From Plecoglossus altivelis (taxonomy: Eukaryota > Chordata > Actinopteri > Osmeriformes > Plecoglossidae): DNA of 64,000 nucleotides. Each line of letters starts with the position of its first letter. Within the stretch, counting starts at the first letter, position 1. Shown one piece after another: positions 36,909-49,277 of this stretch. The position numbers were made by a program, and so were the translations under genes. Under the pieces are notes generated by a model. The model was not told the DNA's origin and searched no databases. It worked only from the letters and a program-made list of their open reading frames with translations. The stretch covers positions 14,447,955 to 14,511,954 of the forward strand of contig BROE01000016.1 of the NCBI GenBank assembly GCA_036571765.1, given 5' to 3'.

Positions 36909-39900
36909 AGGTAGGTGTGCCCCTCTATTTAAAAGGAAATCTGAACACTAACAGAAATCAAACCTTTCCATCTTTTCATTCATTCACAGCCTTTTCATTT
37001 CCTTGTGTGCCAGTGAATGTTACTCTTTTTCCATCTGTCATACCTTCATGTGACCCATCGGTAAACTATATATATATAATATATAATAATACACTGGAAA
37101 GCAAACCTCAGTTGACTTTAAATGTTTTCAGTCCCAGAGAAAGGGCATAGGTCTGCCTGCTCCCAGGAATGCACCCACGCTGATTAGAACAGACTATAGG
37201 GTGCAGCTTCCGGCATATCGAACATGTGCCGTCTAGTTTTCTTTTTCCGTACGACTCCAGAGAGACGCAGATTCGTTGAAGAAACTGTACACCAACACTG
37301 AGAAAAGTACTCAGGACCGACCGTGGTTAAATAGTTAAATATCTTCAGCCATGTAAGCGTAGCTGCTCACTGACCCTCCGGTCACCAAAGTTCAGCCTCC
37401 ATTTTCTTGCCCGTCCTCAGAGCCTGATGCCGGGCAGGAGTGAGTAATCTCTTGTGCCAAAGCTACTTTCCATTATTGACCCATCAAGCTACAGTGGTGT
37501 TGATCAGCCTCTGGGTACAATTTCTTTCTCCATTAGCCGAGAAAGGGTCATTTATATACATTAGACTCCAGTCAACACACGTACATATTTTCCTCTCTTT
37601 TTTTTTTGCAGGTCATTTGTTCCTGAGCGGACGGAATGACAAAACCAAATGGTGACTATAAGCTTTTAAGATGTTTAAAAGATAGAATAATTGTGGACAT
37701 TATGGAGTAATTGTGAGTATGGGCTCTCATATGGGGACCTGAGGAGCAAAAGGTTTGACTGTTTTTACACCCAGTACGATAGAGTTTTCGTTGGGGTTTT
37801 TTGTCAGAGTATTGCCAGTTACCGAACAGACCAGCTTCCTGGCTAAGCTATATTTGTTGTTTTGTGTCCTTACGACATTATCAGGCCAATATCTATCTTA
37901 AGCGATGGTGACCCATGTCTAGATGTAGGAACCTTCTGTCAGGGTGATGCATCACCTTCAACCAAGTCATACATTTGTATGTACGTACACGCCAATAAAA
38001 AGATTTGTGTTTTAAAAGGTGGCGTCCACGACGGCGGCTTCCTAGCGCCCACTCGATTATAATACCCAGAAGCAGGGAGGGGTCAGCAGGCCAAGACGCC
38101 CAGGAGATTCATCAGTGTCACCGGCCGCCAGATTATGCGTGACAGTCTGTGACCTGTGTGGCAGAGGTCACCCCGTTATGAAAAAGGTGGGCGGCTCATT
38201 CAACCCTGCAACATCACAGCACTTCCTCTTCACCTCCGTTATTCACTTTGCTGATGTGTGTTTGAGCTTACGGTGCCTGAGGAGATCCTATGCAAACAAG
38301 CAGACGAATTACTCTTTAAAAGTAAACATATGATTACAGAGTTGTTTGAATTACCGTCCTTACATCAAATCATCCCAACTTTGGCTCTGGAATCTTCAAT
38401 CAACTTCTTTGCAACACACACGTACACACGTACACATACACACACACACACACATAACGTTCTCTAAAGGATAAAAAACACACTAGTCACTCCTCTCTCC
38501 AATCGTCTGTTCCTGTTGATCATCAACTTTTAGGTCAACTAGGAAAAGTGAAGTAAATATAAACAAGTGCACCTTTTGGAGCTCGCATCCTCATCCTCAA
38601 AAAGTGCAAACAAATAACCAAGTAGATTCCCCCAAACAGGCGCTTTCTTTCAGACAGACACCCTTTGGGTGAGGAAACTGAAAAAAAAGAAAAAGAATTT
38701 TGGACAGTTTCTTTGAACAGAGGTCAGAAACATGCCTCCGGCTAGAAGGTTTAATTTCTGAGATTTCCGAGATTTGACAGCACAGCAATGAAAAATATTC
38801 AAATGAATCTTTTCTATTTCCTCTTTGAAAATCGTTGATTTTCAAATGTTTGAGCAAAGTCTATGGACTAAGTTAGCCTCTGTTTGTACTGTAGTACTCA
38901 AGTAGGTCAGAGTGTTTTCCACGCTGTCACCCCATTCTTTCTGGGCTACCTATCAAACTCCAATAAGAAACTAAATCAGACACAATTCAGTTCCCGGGAG
39001 AACTACAGCTCCCAATGTTCACCTAAGCAGCCAGCCATTCTGCCCCAGGACGCCATACCAAAGATTGTGTTGGAACCGCAACATAAATCGTCTCAAGATG
39101 TACCTAAAAGATTCAGTGGGGTGGAGTATAACTGGGGGGTGGTGTGGTCTATAGAGTGGGGAGGTTAGCATTTTATCACCTATCCATTATAAAATGTATG
39201 CTATGGAGAGAGACCGCCTGGAGGTCTCCCTCCCCTTTCAGCCTCCTTCTCCCAGCCTGTTCTCCTGGGACCAAAACTGCTGCCTACGCAAACTGGCTAG
39301 CGTGGTGTGTTTGTATGTGCTCAGCTCGTTAGCAACCCGGAGGAGAACACACAGACATACGCTGACCAGCAAGCTGTAGTTAACATCCAGCGGCATGCAA
39401 CAGGGGAGGGTTCAGGTGTGGCCCCCAAAGGGACATGAAACCCAGCCTGTCACATCCACTGGAGCTCCTGGTCTCATGCTTGGGCCTACTCAGAACCCTG
39501 CTACAGCGGGGGAAGCCCAGAGGCTTGGTGTATTCTGACCCAACAGGACAGCAAGCTATCTTTCAGGAGATGCATATCTGTTCAGCTTCTATGGCATCAG
39601 ACAGGGACAGGATAGGACTTCTCCACTGACTACTGCTCTTTGATTCAATGCCTTTTTTCAGAATGAATTGTGTATTGCTGTGTATAAATCATCCATGTTT
39701 CTCCTTCACATGTTAGCAAGTGGCTAAAGATGCAGATGATGTCTGGAGTCCCTGACACCATAATTCAGTCCCTCATTTGAAGTGGCACACAATGATACCA
39801 GATACTTTTCACTTGATTTTCAGCCTATCATTGATCATATTCATTTGTTTTCCTTATATTATCTGCAGCATAGCAGGAGTATGTTTTCTTAATGAATGTG

Positions 39901-40004
39901 TCATCGTATCATCTGTGAGTGCGTGACATCGCAGATCCCATTAAGAAATCCACACTGTTTTGGATACACGTTTGATTGTTTTCCTGTGAGTGTGACTGAA
40001 TCAA
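36909..40004. other. Non-coding, no recognised gene
   Basis: Unique DNA with short simple repeats (TA-rich 37066-37090; (CA)n 38432-38452). A very good acceptor-like tract (T-run plus GCAG at 37610) is followed by a 14-codon open stretch ending at a GTGACT; there is too little to call an exon. Confidence 0.55.
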
Positions 40005-40011
40005 GCGAGCG

Positions 40012-40088
<77 letters not shown>

Positions 40089-40090
40089 AG
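40005..40090. repeat. (GA)n microsatellite
   Basis: GAGCGAGCGAGC leads into about 35 GA units with one ACAGA interruption. Confidence 0.97.
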
Positions 40091-42968
40091 AAGAAGGAAA
40101 CAGACAGAACAAGAGGAAAATAAATATGAAACAAAGGGGTTATATGGTGTTTCGTAGGTCTGACGACATCGTATCACTTGAGGGATGGCTCTATTGGCAG
40201 CTTTCACGGAGTTAAGTTGAACCCACATTTTGTGGATCACTGCCTGTGGGCGTCAGTCAAGGAAAAGACCCTTTCTCTCAGCCGGTGGTTCTGGAAACTA
40301 GGCCCAGTGCTGCAAAGAAAGCTGCCCCGGGCTATTCTGGAAGTAGAATGGTTTAAAACTCATAGCAAGCTTATCGATCACCCTGACCAAGTCAACACAG
40401 TAGGTTCATAACTCTCTCCCCCCCCCCTCTCTGCACAGACAGACGTAGTGCATGGCTCATAGTTACTAAGTCAAATACACAGAGGAAAGTTAAATCACCG
40501 GCTGAATCATGCAAACATAGCTTATATAGGCTACGAAGCACAATCAGTCTCATGGATTAAAAAATATAACGAACCCTTCGTTTCCAACCCAGGTCTGCAA
40601 TTGATTTACACTAGCTGTAACAAGCTTAGTTCATCTTGCACACTTCACTGCTCTGGACACATGTTATAGTTAGAATGAGAATGAAGAAAGGGAGGGAGGG
40701 AGGGAGGGTGGGCGGGAGGGAAGGGGAGAGAGGGCAGGATAGGGCGATAATCCTGTTCCAGCAAACTAATCGCTGTGCCCTGAAATCTCACTGGGAGAGT
40801 GTCTGAGGCTTCAGTATGTCTAGGATCAGCCTGCCCAGTCAGCAAACCGCTGGCTCTCTAAGAGACACAGACAGAAGCTGGGGGGGGGGGGGGGAAGAGA
40901 GGTAGGGGGGGGATCGTATGAAAGAGCTGACTGGGAGTCAATTCCACATCATCATTCCTGGACTCCCCATAGAGAGCTGATGCTGGAAACAGGAAGTCAC
41001 AGGGAGCAGTTGGCTCCGGAAGGTTCTATATCCGCACGGTCACGTCTCTGCTTCCTCCGAGCCAGTGGTCTTCCCTTTTATGTAGCATCGAATATATCGC
41101 CAGAGAAAATATTGCAGAAAATGTAGCTGTATTGTTTGTTTATCTGATTTGACACCACAAACGCTGGTTTGGTTATAATGATCCGTGCACTGGCCTCACT
41201 GTTTAATGGCACCGGTGGCAACGGTTTTTTTTTATTTTTTATATCCGCGTTGAGTCCTTGGCTTGCTGATGTGTTCTCTGCAGATGTGCACACCAAGGAC
41301 TTCAGAGAACTTGTTAACATTCACCTTTCAAGTTTCCCCCAAAATTGGAATAACATTTAAATACATGAATAAAAGTCTTGAATGCACTAGGTGTTGGTGG
41401 GCTACAGCTATCGCACGTACATACAACAGATGAATTGCTTTCATATTTCATGCCACATGCTTACCATATATTTTCCACTCATGAATTTCCCTATTTAAAG
41501 TGAGAATACGCTTGTTGCTCCTACAGGATATAAACCAGATTACTGATACATCATGACTCTCAGAAGCAATTGTACTATGGAAGAAATTCAGTACTCATGA
41601 TGGATTGCAATCAACTGCAAATCTGCAGTCTCAACAGTGAAACATTGGCACAGGGGTTTTAATTGTGCTTCAATGAAAACAATGATCAGGGGTGTTTTTC
41701 TCAAACCAGACTAGTGGCTCGTGTCTTCCGTTGTTACTTTCTAGAGTTCCTGTGTACTGGGATCACACCAGCAAGAGCCTAGAGCCAAGGAATGGAAATT
41801 GGTCTTCTAGGAATAGATCTAAAATGACTTTGCAGCTGGTGTGTGTAAGCGTCGCTTCGACTCGAACTTTTCAGTCATTTCTTACCCACCAGTACTGGTT
41901 TGGCCTCATTCGGTGTCAATGGTTCCCCAATTAAACCATTTTTCCTCTTTATACCTGACACACACGGTAGTTCCAGCAGGGAAGAGAGCTGCGGCCTTTA
42001 CAGAGATAAATGACTTACCTGCACTAGACCACCGGCGACTCGGAGGAGGGTAAGGCTGAGCTTCATCTGATAGCTCTCACAGCAGGGACTGACTCCACAG
42101 GCTGCAGTGGAGGGAGCTTCAGCCAGTTTCTGACATGTTATATGACAGTGATTTAAATAGCTTGTTCTGAACCTGCATTTAAATATCACCTACGTCTCTG
42201 TAATTACAAGTCACATGGAAATGACTGCAGGGACCTTAAAAATGGAGAGAGGTCGAAAAAATAAATAAACGATATGAAGGCTGCTGGAAATGGATTTGTC
42301 CTGTATCTGCGGGTGGTGGCGTCATCAATAAAATGATCTTCGACACTCGGGGATAGAGAGAGGTGGAGGAGTCAGGAATAAGACAATTTGATGAGGCTAC
42401 GTAGCAGAGAGATTAACAATCAATGGCTAACTGGGTCGAATAGGCCATTACAGGTACCTGAGTTATGTTTAACATCACAATTGAGATTCCTAAATCAAGA
42501 TGAATTGTGCAGCACAGCTCAAGGCTAGACAGGGACAGATTCCATCCTTTACTTTACTGGCCCACTTTACTCGCTGGATCCAGCCTCTGTTTCTACGACA
42601 ACATACCTCTTGCATACCTACTCATCTCCTTGGGAGCTGTCATCGCCCTTGATGCAATGCAAGGTCCATTTAAACAAGGATATTTGAACTGTGGGCACGT
42701 GAGCCCTTGTGGCGGGCAACTGAAAGGGGTTACTGATGTGACTCACCCACAAAGTCTGTTGCAGTTTGCAATGTAGGGGCAGATTGCTCTGGCCAGTCAC
42801 GGGTGGAAGGCATTGACAATGGCAGAGGGCAGGGTGATGATCTCTGGACTGAAATTGAGGGTAGTGGCAGTGAGACGAGTGGGGTGGGGAGGAGTGAGTG
42901 AGTGGGAGGTGTAAAATGACAGGCAATCCTTCGAGGGTCCGGTGGGGGGGCAAAGACAAATGACAGCT
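40091..42968. other. Non-coding; G-runs
   Basis: Unique sequence with a GGGA tract (40688-40735) and a 15-G run (40880-40894). No gene recognised. Confidence 0.6.
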
Positions 42969-42987
42969 TAGGAGAGAGAGAGAGGGA

Positions 42988-43041
<54 letters not shown>
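42969..43041. repeat. (GA)n microsatellite
   Basis: About 70 bp of GA with GGAG and ACAG interruptions. Confidence 0.97.
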
Positions 43042-43135
43042 AGTGTGCAGTCATATAAATGCAGCTTTTAATCCCAGGCCTTTCTGCCCACTGAGTGGAT
43101 GGCTGGGTCGCTGGCAGAGGCTCAGGGTCACCTGG

Positions 43136-43702
43136 TGCGGGGAGAGGGGGTGAACAAGAGTGCTTGGAGTAGAGGAGGTGGGGGTTGGAGGAGGAGTCGG
43201 TGGGGTGGATGGAGAGTTTGGTTGGCGGGGTGCCGCCGAGGGGTTGGGGGGGAGAGGGGGTGGAGGAGAGGGGCTTGGTTTGGAGGAGAGGGGGTGGGAG
43301 ATGGGATGTGCTTGGAGTAGAGGAGGTGGGGGTTGGAGGAGAGAGGTGGGGTGGAGGAGAAGAGAGTGGGGTGGAGGAGCATGAGGGTTAGGGCGATAGT
43401 GGCAGGAGAGGGAGCCGGCGTGGAGGAAAGAGGGGCTGGGGCGTCTTGGAGGAAGAGGGGTGGGAGATGGAGTTTGAGGGGTAGGCCGGTGGAGGAGAGG
43501 CGGTAGTGGAGAGGCTGGAGGAGTTGGGGGTGGGAGGTGCCGAGGAGGAGGGCGTGGGGGGTAGAGGAGAGGGAGTGGAGTAGAGGGGCTGGGGGTTGGA
43601 GGAGAGGGGTTGGGAGGTGGAGGAGAGGGGGTGGGGGTGGAGTAGAGGGGATAGGGGGTGGAGGAGTGGGAGTGGGAGGTGGAAGAGAGGGGGTGGGAGG
43701 TG
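43136..43702 (+). repeat. G-rich minisatellite (GGAGGAGAGGGGGTGGGAGG type)
   Basis: About 570 bp of irregular 18-30 bp units made of GTGGAGGAGAGG, GGTGGGAG and CTTGGAGTAGAGG pieces. The segment GGAGTAGAGGAGGTGGGGGT recurs at 43168 and 43314, so there is also a longer-range duplication of about 146 bp. It contains many closely spaced runs of three to six G, hence strong G-quadruplex potential. The minus-strand Pro/Ser-rich 225-codon frame is produced by this composition. Confidence 0.9.
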
Positions 43703-45134
43703 GGGAAGGGGAAGGGGAGGCCTACCAACAGCTGTCAGGATCCCATACCTAGTGTTGTAGTAGTTTGTTCACCAGTCAAGATATAATTTCTCCTCCACTG
43801 ATGGTTTCTATTGTACAATCCAATCAGATCCCCTAAAACAGTCCCTAGCGATCAAATTCACCGTCTCGATCCATTGGAGCAGTAGTCATTACTACCGGAC
43901 ACTACCTTGGGTGGAAAACAAAAGGGTGAGAACGACTGGGGGGAGAATATAAGGATGTACTGTGCCACAAGTCCCAGCATTAAGGCATATCCAATGACGT
44001 CACAGGTAATGTAGGAAACATTTAAGGGAGAGTAAGCAAATGTCACTGACCAGACAGTCACATATATACCTACCATCAACATCAAGTCTTCTTGATATCT
44101 AGACACAGAACATTGAGGCTACTAAGCTACACCATTACACTGCAAAAAGTCTGTGTGTGTTTCACTGCCAAGGAGTCTTTCTCAAGGCACTGGAAAGAAT
44201 TCAAGACCAATTGCAGTGTACAAATAGAGGGAGGGAGTGCGGAGTATTACTGAGGTAAGGAGGGGGAACATTCAAATGAGGGTAGAGGGAGAGAGGATGA
44301 GAAGAAGAGAGCGAACTGAAACAGACAGGAGGGGAGACGAACTGGAAAGAGAACGGAGGGACGTCGATGGGGGGGGTTTGGCAAATGCTAATTAATGGCA
44401 AAGGAACCTTGCTGCTTTCCAAATCTCTATCTTTCTTATGCACTGTCCAGATTTGGCCATCCCTATGTATTTAACTTCCTACAAGAAAGAATATTGAGAC
44501 TAGCGATATTTTAATGTATATTTATTACGTACCACAAAATCTGACTGTGACAAGCAAATTAAGTCAAGCAAGCCAGAAGTAAAATGCCGGAAACAGTATT
44601 TATCCATGCCAGAAAGTACTCAGTCAGCTACACCATAGTCTAAACTAGGTAGGAGAGACCAAACTTCAAATGAATAACCATCCTCTTGGAAACAAATCAG
44701 CTCACCTCTGTTTCATACCATACTTCTTCAATAAGAATTTCACAACAGAAACGACTTCAATGGCCTTTGAAACAGCATCTCCCAGTGGAATTCTGTGGTC
44801 ACTGCAGTCATGTTCAATTCCAATGCTGAGGGATGGCTTTATTTACTCTGCTCCAGGCATAATTTAGATAAGGCAGCGATAGCCACAAGCTAATCAGAGC
44901 TGGCTCATGGACATTGGGATTTTTAATTGAGTGTTGTGATGTCTTTTTCCTGTGCAACCATTGGTTTTCCTTGTGCCTTTTATGTGTGAAATAGAAAAGA
45001 CGATCATTCTGTGCCAATCTTCTTGACCATGCAGACCTTGGCTTCAAATTAATTTGGTTCATTTTAAATGTGACTTACGTACTAGGTTTGGCTTGACCTT
45101 CCGCTGCAAAATCTGCAGTCTAATTTCTTTCCAG
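43703..45134. other. Non-coding, nothing recognised
   Basis: Unique sequence. A minus-strand frame (43858-44106) has hydrophobic stretches but no family resemblance. Confidence 0.55.
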
Positions 45135-45263
45135 GAAGCTGAAGCCATTCTGGAGCTCACCTTGAAGGCTCACAAATTAGAAAGTGAAAGCAAGATTGGC
45201 TTGCTGACATTGAACTACAAGGCCAGTCGAGTGCGTCCTCCCTTTGGCTACAGATTCAGCCAG
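45135..45263 (+). CDS. Unidentified exon-like segment next to minisatellite
   Basis: I do not recognise the product. AATTTCTTTCCAG at 45122-45134 is a good acceptor; the frame after it is open for exactly 43 codons to CAG|GTTGTG at 45264. It reads EAEAILELTLKAHKLESESK, IGLLTLNYKASRVRPPFGYR, FSQ. The first half is a charged, leucine-rich helix-like stretch. Against it, the donor is weak and the frame runs straight into a tandem repeat. Confidence 0.2.
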
Positions 45264-45273
45264 GTTGTGTGGG

Positions 45274-45581
45274 CTGTCCTCCACCACACAGTGAGCTGTC
45301 CTCCACCACACAGTGAGCTGTCCTCCACTGCACGGTGAGCTGTCCTCCATCGCACAGTGAGCTGTCCTCCACTGTACGGCGAGCTGTCCTCCACTGTACG
45401 GCGAGCTGTCCTCCACTGCACAGTGAGCTGTCCTCCACTGCACAGTGAGCTGTCCTCCACCACACAGTGAGCTGTCCTCCACCGCACGGTGAGCTGTCCT
45501 CAACCACACAGTGAGCTGTCCTCCACTGCACAGTGAGCTGTCCTCCACTGCACGGTGAGCTGTCCTCCTCCCTACACTGAT
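45274..45581. repeat. 22-bp minisatellite, 14 copies
   Basis: CTGTCCTC starts at 45274 and recurs every 22 bp without slippage to 45560 (14 copies). The unit is CTGTCCTCCAC then a variable CACA/TGCA/CGCA/TGTA segment, then [C/G]GTGAG-like. Because 22 is not a multiple of three and no frame contains a stop, all three minus-strand frames are open, giving repeated Val-Glu-Asp-Ser-Ser and Trp-Arg-Thr-Ala-His peptides that are not proteins. Confidence 0.97.
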
Positions 45582-47309
45582 CGCAGGGAGGCAACACTGA
45601 AGCAGGGTCAGAGGCAGACAGCCACGGTTGTGGAGAACCCATCCGTTCCACCATCCCCACTCTCCAGCCCTGCTGTCCTCTCTGCCAAGAAGCCAGTTTT
45701 GGCGTTTCTAAAGACTGTGTAGAGCTCCCAGCCTCAGGAGAGGAGACATGGTGTGGAAGGCTAAACCATGGATGAGAACACAGAAGTGGTGGTTCCACAC
45801 AAATACCTATCACAGTGCTTCCAAGATATACCCTCACTCTAAGTCCATGATCTCGAAACCTTTCTTGGTCTAAGTGGAAAAAGGTAGGAACTTGAATATT
45901 CAGAGAGAATAGGTTGATTAGACATGGCTGACAGCAATGTTAATCTTTAAATTGGTAACCAGAATCCCAAATGGATCCTCAACAATGCTTCCCTGTGATT
46001 GGTCCATTGAACATGCACGTTAAGATTGCCACCATGATTTCCTGCAAGACCGTCAACCTGCGTACCACTGGTATATAAAGTAAATCCTTTGATTCGTAGC
46101 ACGTCGGGGTTAGGAATTAATAAAAGTATGCACATGTTGAAAGAAGCAAGACATAGCCATAACCTGACGCTTTAATTGGAGGATTAGTCTTGTTTTCTAC
46201 ACATATTCAATCGCGTACGGGAGTAAGGACTGACTGACAGGCACGCACTGTATACACAAACAAACACTGGCAAACACACGTTCATTAAAGCCTGCATCGC
46301 TGTCTCCCACGGCTAACCTCAGAGAGTTGCTCCACCGCAGTAATGATTAGCACGCATCTCCCTCACCATGGGAATACTTCCCGGCTAATGAGCGTGGCAT
46401 GTATGAGGTGTTTATAGGAGGCAATTAGCAGAGCGAAAGAGAGAGGTCTTCAACCTACCATAGGGTCACCAGGGCCTCTCAACTTCAGATGCTTCCGTGT
46501 GAATGCCAAATACAAAACGGACGGTGGGTGCAAGCGACTCACTTGATTTTTCGCTAGCTCAACACTTATCAAATCTCTCTGTAGCCTCAAGAGCCACTAA
46601 ATTGTTGTTTAGAAAAAAATCGGATTGGAATCTGTCGTAGCAGTCACTGAAAGCTGCCGATCAGCTGTCGTCAGTTGCTGTTCAGACGCCAGCCTCCTTA
46701 AAGTGGTGACAACGCGAGAGCAGTAATTATGGTGTATATCCGTTAGACGCTCCCAAAAAGCCCATTACCAAGAACTTGTCAGGCTGGAGTTGGCTTGTCC
46801 ATAGTTGTCATACCACACAGCCAGATAACTGGTCAATCAGCATGACTGTATTTATTCAAAACTCACTCTCTACCTCCCTCTCAAAGTCTCTCTTTCTCCC
46901 CCTGATACACAATCTTCCAAGGTAGCTTTGCAGACATTTTCTGTCTGAGAGAAACACCAATCTCTCCTTTCATCTAAACCCACCTCTTTATCACCACTAT
47001 GAGCCAGCCAACAGGCATGATGGGCAACTAATGAGTTGCTTCTGTTGTTTTTTGTAAAGCCTACAAGAGCTCAGGAAACACTATTATCCTGACCCCATCA
47101 AGATTCCATTTCCCAGAATTCTAGGGGAGCCTTCGGACGGTAGATGGGGCCCAGTTCCAGATGGACGTAAATAACCTCACTGTCACCACAAAGCTGTGCT
47201 CTTTTCAAGTCATTTTTGCCTTGAGAAGTGTCCTGAGGGAACGTTTATTTTCTCTCTCACATAAAGAAGTCAGACGTTATCCATGTTCCGGGTTCTGCAT
47301 TGATGATGT
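45582..47309. other. Non-coding; possible enhancer at 46320-46450
   Basis: Unique sequence. 46320-46450 has CCGCAGTAATGATTAGCACG, CGGCTAATGAGCG and GGCAATTAGCAG, closely spaced homeodomain-like sites. Confidence 0.4.
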
Positions 47310-47337
47310 GGGGGGGGGGGGGGGGTGGGGGGGGGGG
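47310..47337 (+). repeat. Poly-G run next to the gap
   Basis: Twenty-seven of 28 bases are G, with one T at 47326. It lies 70 bp before the assembly gap and is a likely cause of sequencing failure. Confidence 0.95.
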
Positions 47338-47405
47338 TTGGAAGACAATGTTGCTTTGCTCCGGTTCAATATTGTCTCTAGTGATGTTTCATGCGGTGCC
47401 CAAAA

Positions 47406-47789
47406 NNNNNNNNNNNNNNNNNNNNNNNNNNNNNNNNNNNNNNNNNNNNNNNNNNNNNNNNNNNNNNNNNNNNNNNNNNNNNNNNNNNNNNNNNNNNNNN
47501 NNNNNNNNNNNNNNNNNNNNNNNNNNNNNNNNNNNNNNNNNNNNNNNNNNNNNNNNNNNNNNNNNNNNNNNNNNNNNNNNNNNNNNNNNNNNNNNNNNNN
47601 NNNNNNNNNNNNNNNNNNNNNNNNNNNNNNNNNNNNNNNNNNNNNNNNNNNNNNNNNNNNNNNNNNNNNNNNNNNNNNNNNNNNNNNNNNNNNNNNNNNN
47701 NNNNNNNNNNNNNNNNNNNNNNNNNNNNNNNNNNNNNNNNNNNNNNNNNNNNNNNNNNNNNNNNNNNNNNNNNNNNNNNNNNNNNNNNN
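47406..47789. other. Assembly gap (384 N)
   Basis: Unknown bases. The true length may differ from 384. Frames reported across it are meaningless. Confidence 1.
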
Positions 47790-48060
47790 TCCTCCTTCGT
47801 TCCCCTCTAGTGGACTCCATGTTATTGCGCTGCCAGCGACTCCTGATTCGCGCCCCCGCTATGTCCAGTTCGGGTCACATGCAGCGCACTAGGACCTGTT
47901 AGGAATATGAGAAAGACACAAAAAGTTATTCCAGCCACTCAATCGTTGCACAAAATCCCCATCGTTCTATGCTTATTCGCCGTGCAACCGCGCGGACTTC
48001 ATTTGTTTGCTTTGCCCCCACGGCGCCTGTGCTATTAAATAAGTGCTAGACGATCCTCCG
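47790..48060. promoter_or_regulatory. CpG-rich flank of the gap
   Basis: About 18 CpGs in 270 bp (for example GATTCGCGCCCCCGC, GCAACCGCGCGGAC, CACGGCGCC), far above the window's norm, beginning at the gap edge. A CpG island partly hidden in the gap is plausible. CTATTAAATAAG at 48032 could act as a weak TATA-like element. No exon recognised. Confidence 0.3.
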
Positions 48061-49219
48061 AGGAAATGTGACACAAGTTCTAGACAGCGCTGCTCATTGC
48101 GAAACACTTAAGCTGAAAATGGCGAAACGGTCTGCAGATGGTGTCGGTTGAGAACTCAAAGGAAAACTCGGCATTACAGCACACAGTGTTCCAGGTGCAG
48201 CGTATCCTCAGTGGATAAACTCAGCCCACACTACCCAAAGATGGAGGGAGACCCAAAAATGAGCGTACGAAGACAGTGTATATGACTAACCAAGTGCTTC
48301 TTCAGCATTCACCTTCAATCCTGTTTCCATGTCGTGTTAGTGCAGTTTCTTCAAATCTGCTCTTCAGACACCAAGCAGGTGTCTCCGGTTTCTCAGCTGT
48401 CTTTTCAGAAGTGACAATGGTCGAAGCAGAAGAAACAGAGGGGTCTAGACTGGACTGCAGACTGACTGGCAGAATACAGAAGGGCGGGTTTGGAGAACAA
48501 AGTGAAGAGTTCCAAAACAAACAATCCAAGGCTTTTTTAAATGGTCTTCTGGAACTCACATCATCCCTGAATGAACTCTTAGGCTTAAGTGAATTTCGAT
48601 TTCTGTGGTGCTTTGGAGGTTGTGAAAGATGAGTGGACACTCCAACCGAACATTCTCCAGAGCGCCTCGGCTCCTTTTAACAACTGTCCTTGGAAGAAGA
48701 AAAAACCCACATTTCTATTAAAATGATTCAATCTAAATTATTCAACACATCATTTCTTATCGAAAGTTACGTTCAAAAGCTTCCACTCCACAACATTTCC
48801 CCCTTTCTTCATATTTCTTTTACCATTACTTTCTCCAGCCACTAGATTTGTCTTCCATCACAAGTCCCTCTTCGTGCTGTTTTGTTGAATAGCAAAACAA
48901 TTCAGCCCAGCCAAACAGACCCCTGCCTTCCAACACACACACACACACGCAGCCATCACAGCCAGTATCCTCCCACACCCAGCCCACTGCAGTGAGCCCC
49001 GGGGAACACAAGCTGTACCACCTTGTGCCAAGCGATGGATACCACCCAGGCGTCACCATCAGATCCATGGCCTTCCCTGCCAACCCTCCAATGGATGCTG
49101 CCTTCCTGTGGCCTCTCCTGTACCATCGGATATCCCAAATCCATGCCAATCCTGTTGGCATGACGGTCTCATCCCTGTTTAGTTGGGAGATTTAAAAGAT
49201 AGCTTCGTAAACATAGACT
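48061..49219. other. Non-coding, nothing recognised
   Basis: Both strands have frames of over 110 codons across 48276-48640. Two overlapping opposite frames of this kind are expected when stops are scarce by chance, and neither resembles a family. Confidence 0.5.
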
Positions 49220-49277
49220 TTGGAGCAGTTTACCATAAAGTACTGCACGAGGATGCAACATTGGTAAACTGCTCCAA
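49220..49277. other. Perfect 16-bp inverted repeat (hairpin)
   Basis: TTGGAGCAGTTTACCA (49220-49235) and TGGTAAACTGCTCCAA (49262-49277) are exact reverse complements separated by 26 nt. Within the spacer, TGCA at 49244 and 49254 can extend the fold around a 6-nt loop. The fold is about the size of a short precursor microRNA, but I do not recognise the arm sequence as a known microRNA. It could be the remnant of a palindromic mobile element. Confidence 0.7.

Noticed and set aside
37611..37652. Possible 42-nt micro-exon after a T-run acceptor
   Set aside because: Too short to support without transcript data.
43051..43728. 225-codon Pro/Ser-rich minus-strand frame
   Set aside because: It is the complement of the G-rich minisatellite, with no other support.
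45177..45837. Three overlapping minus-strand frames of 79-193 codons with repeated VEDSS peptides
   Set aside because: Produced by the 22-bp minisatellite, which lacks stops in every frame.
47161..47902. Long open frames of 140-243 codons across the gap
   Set aside because: They consist mainly of translated Ns.
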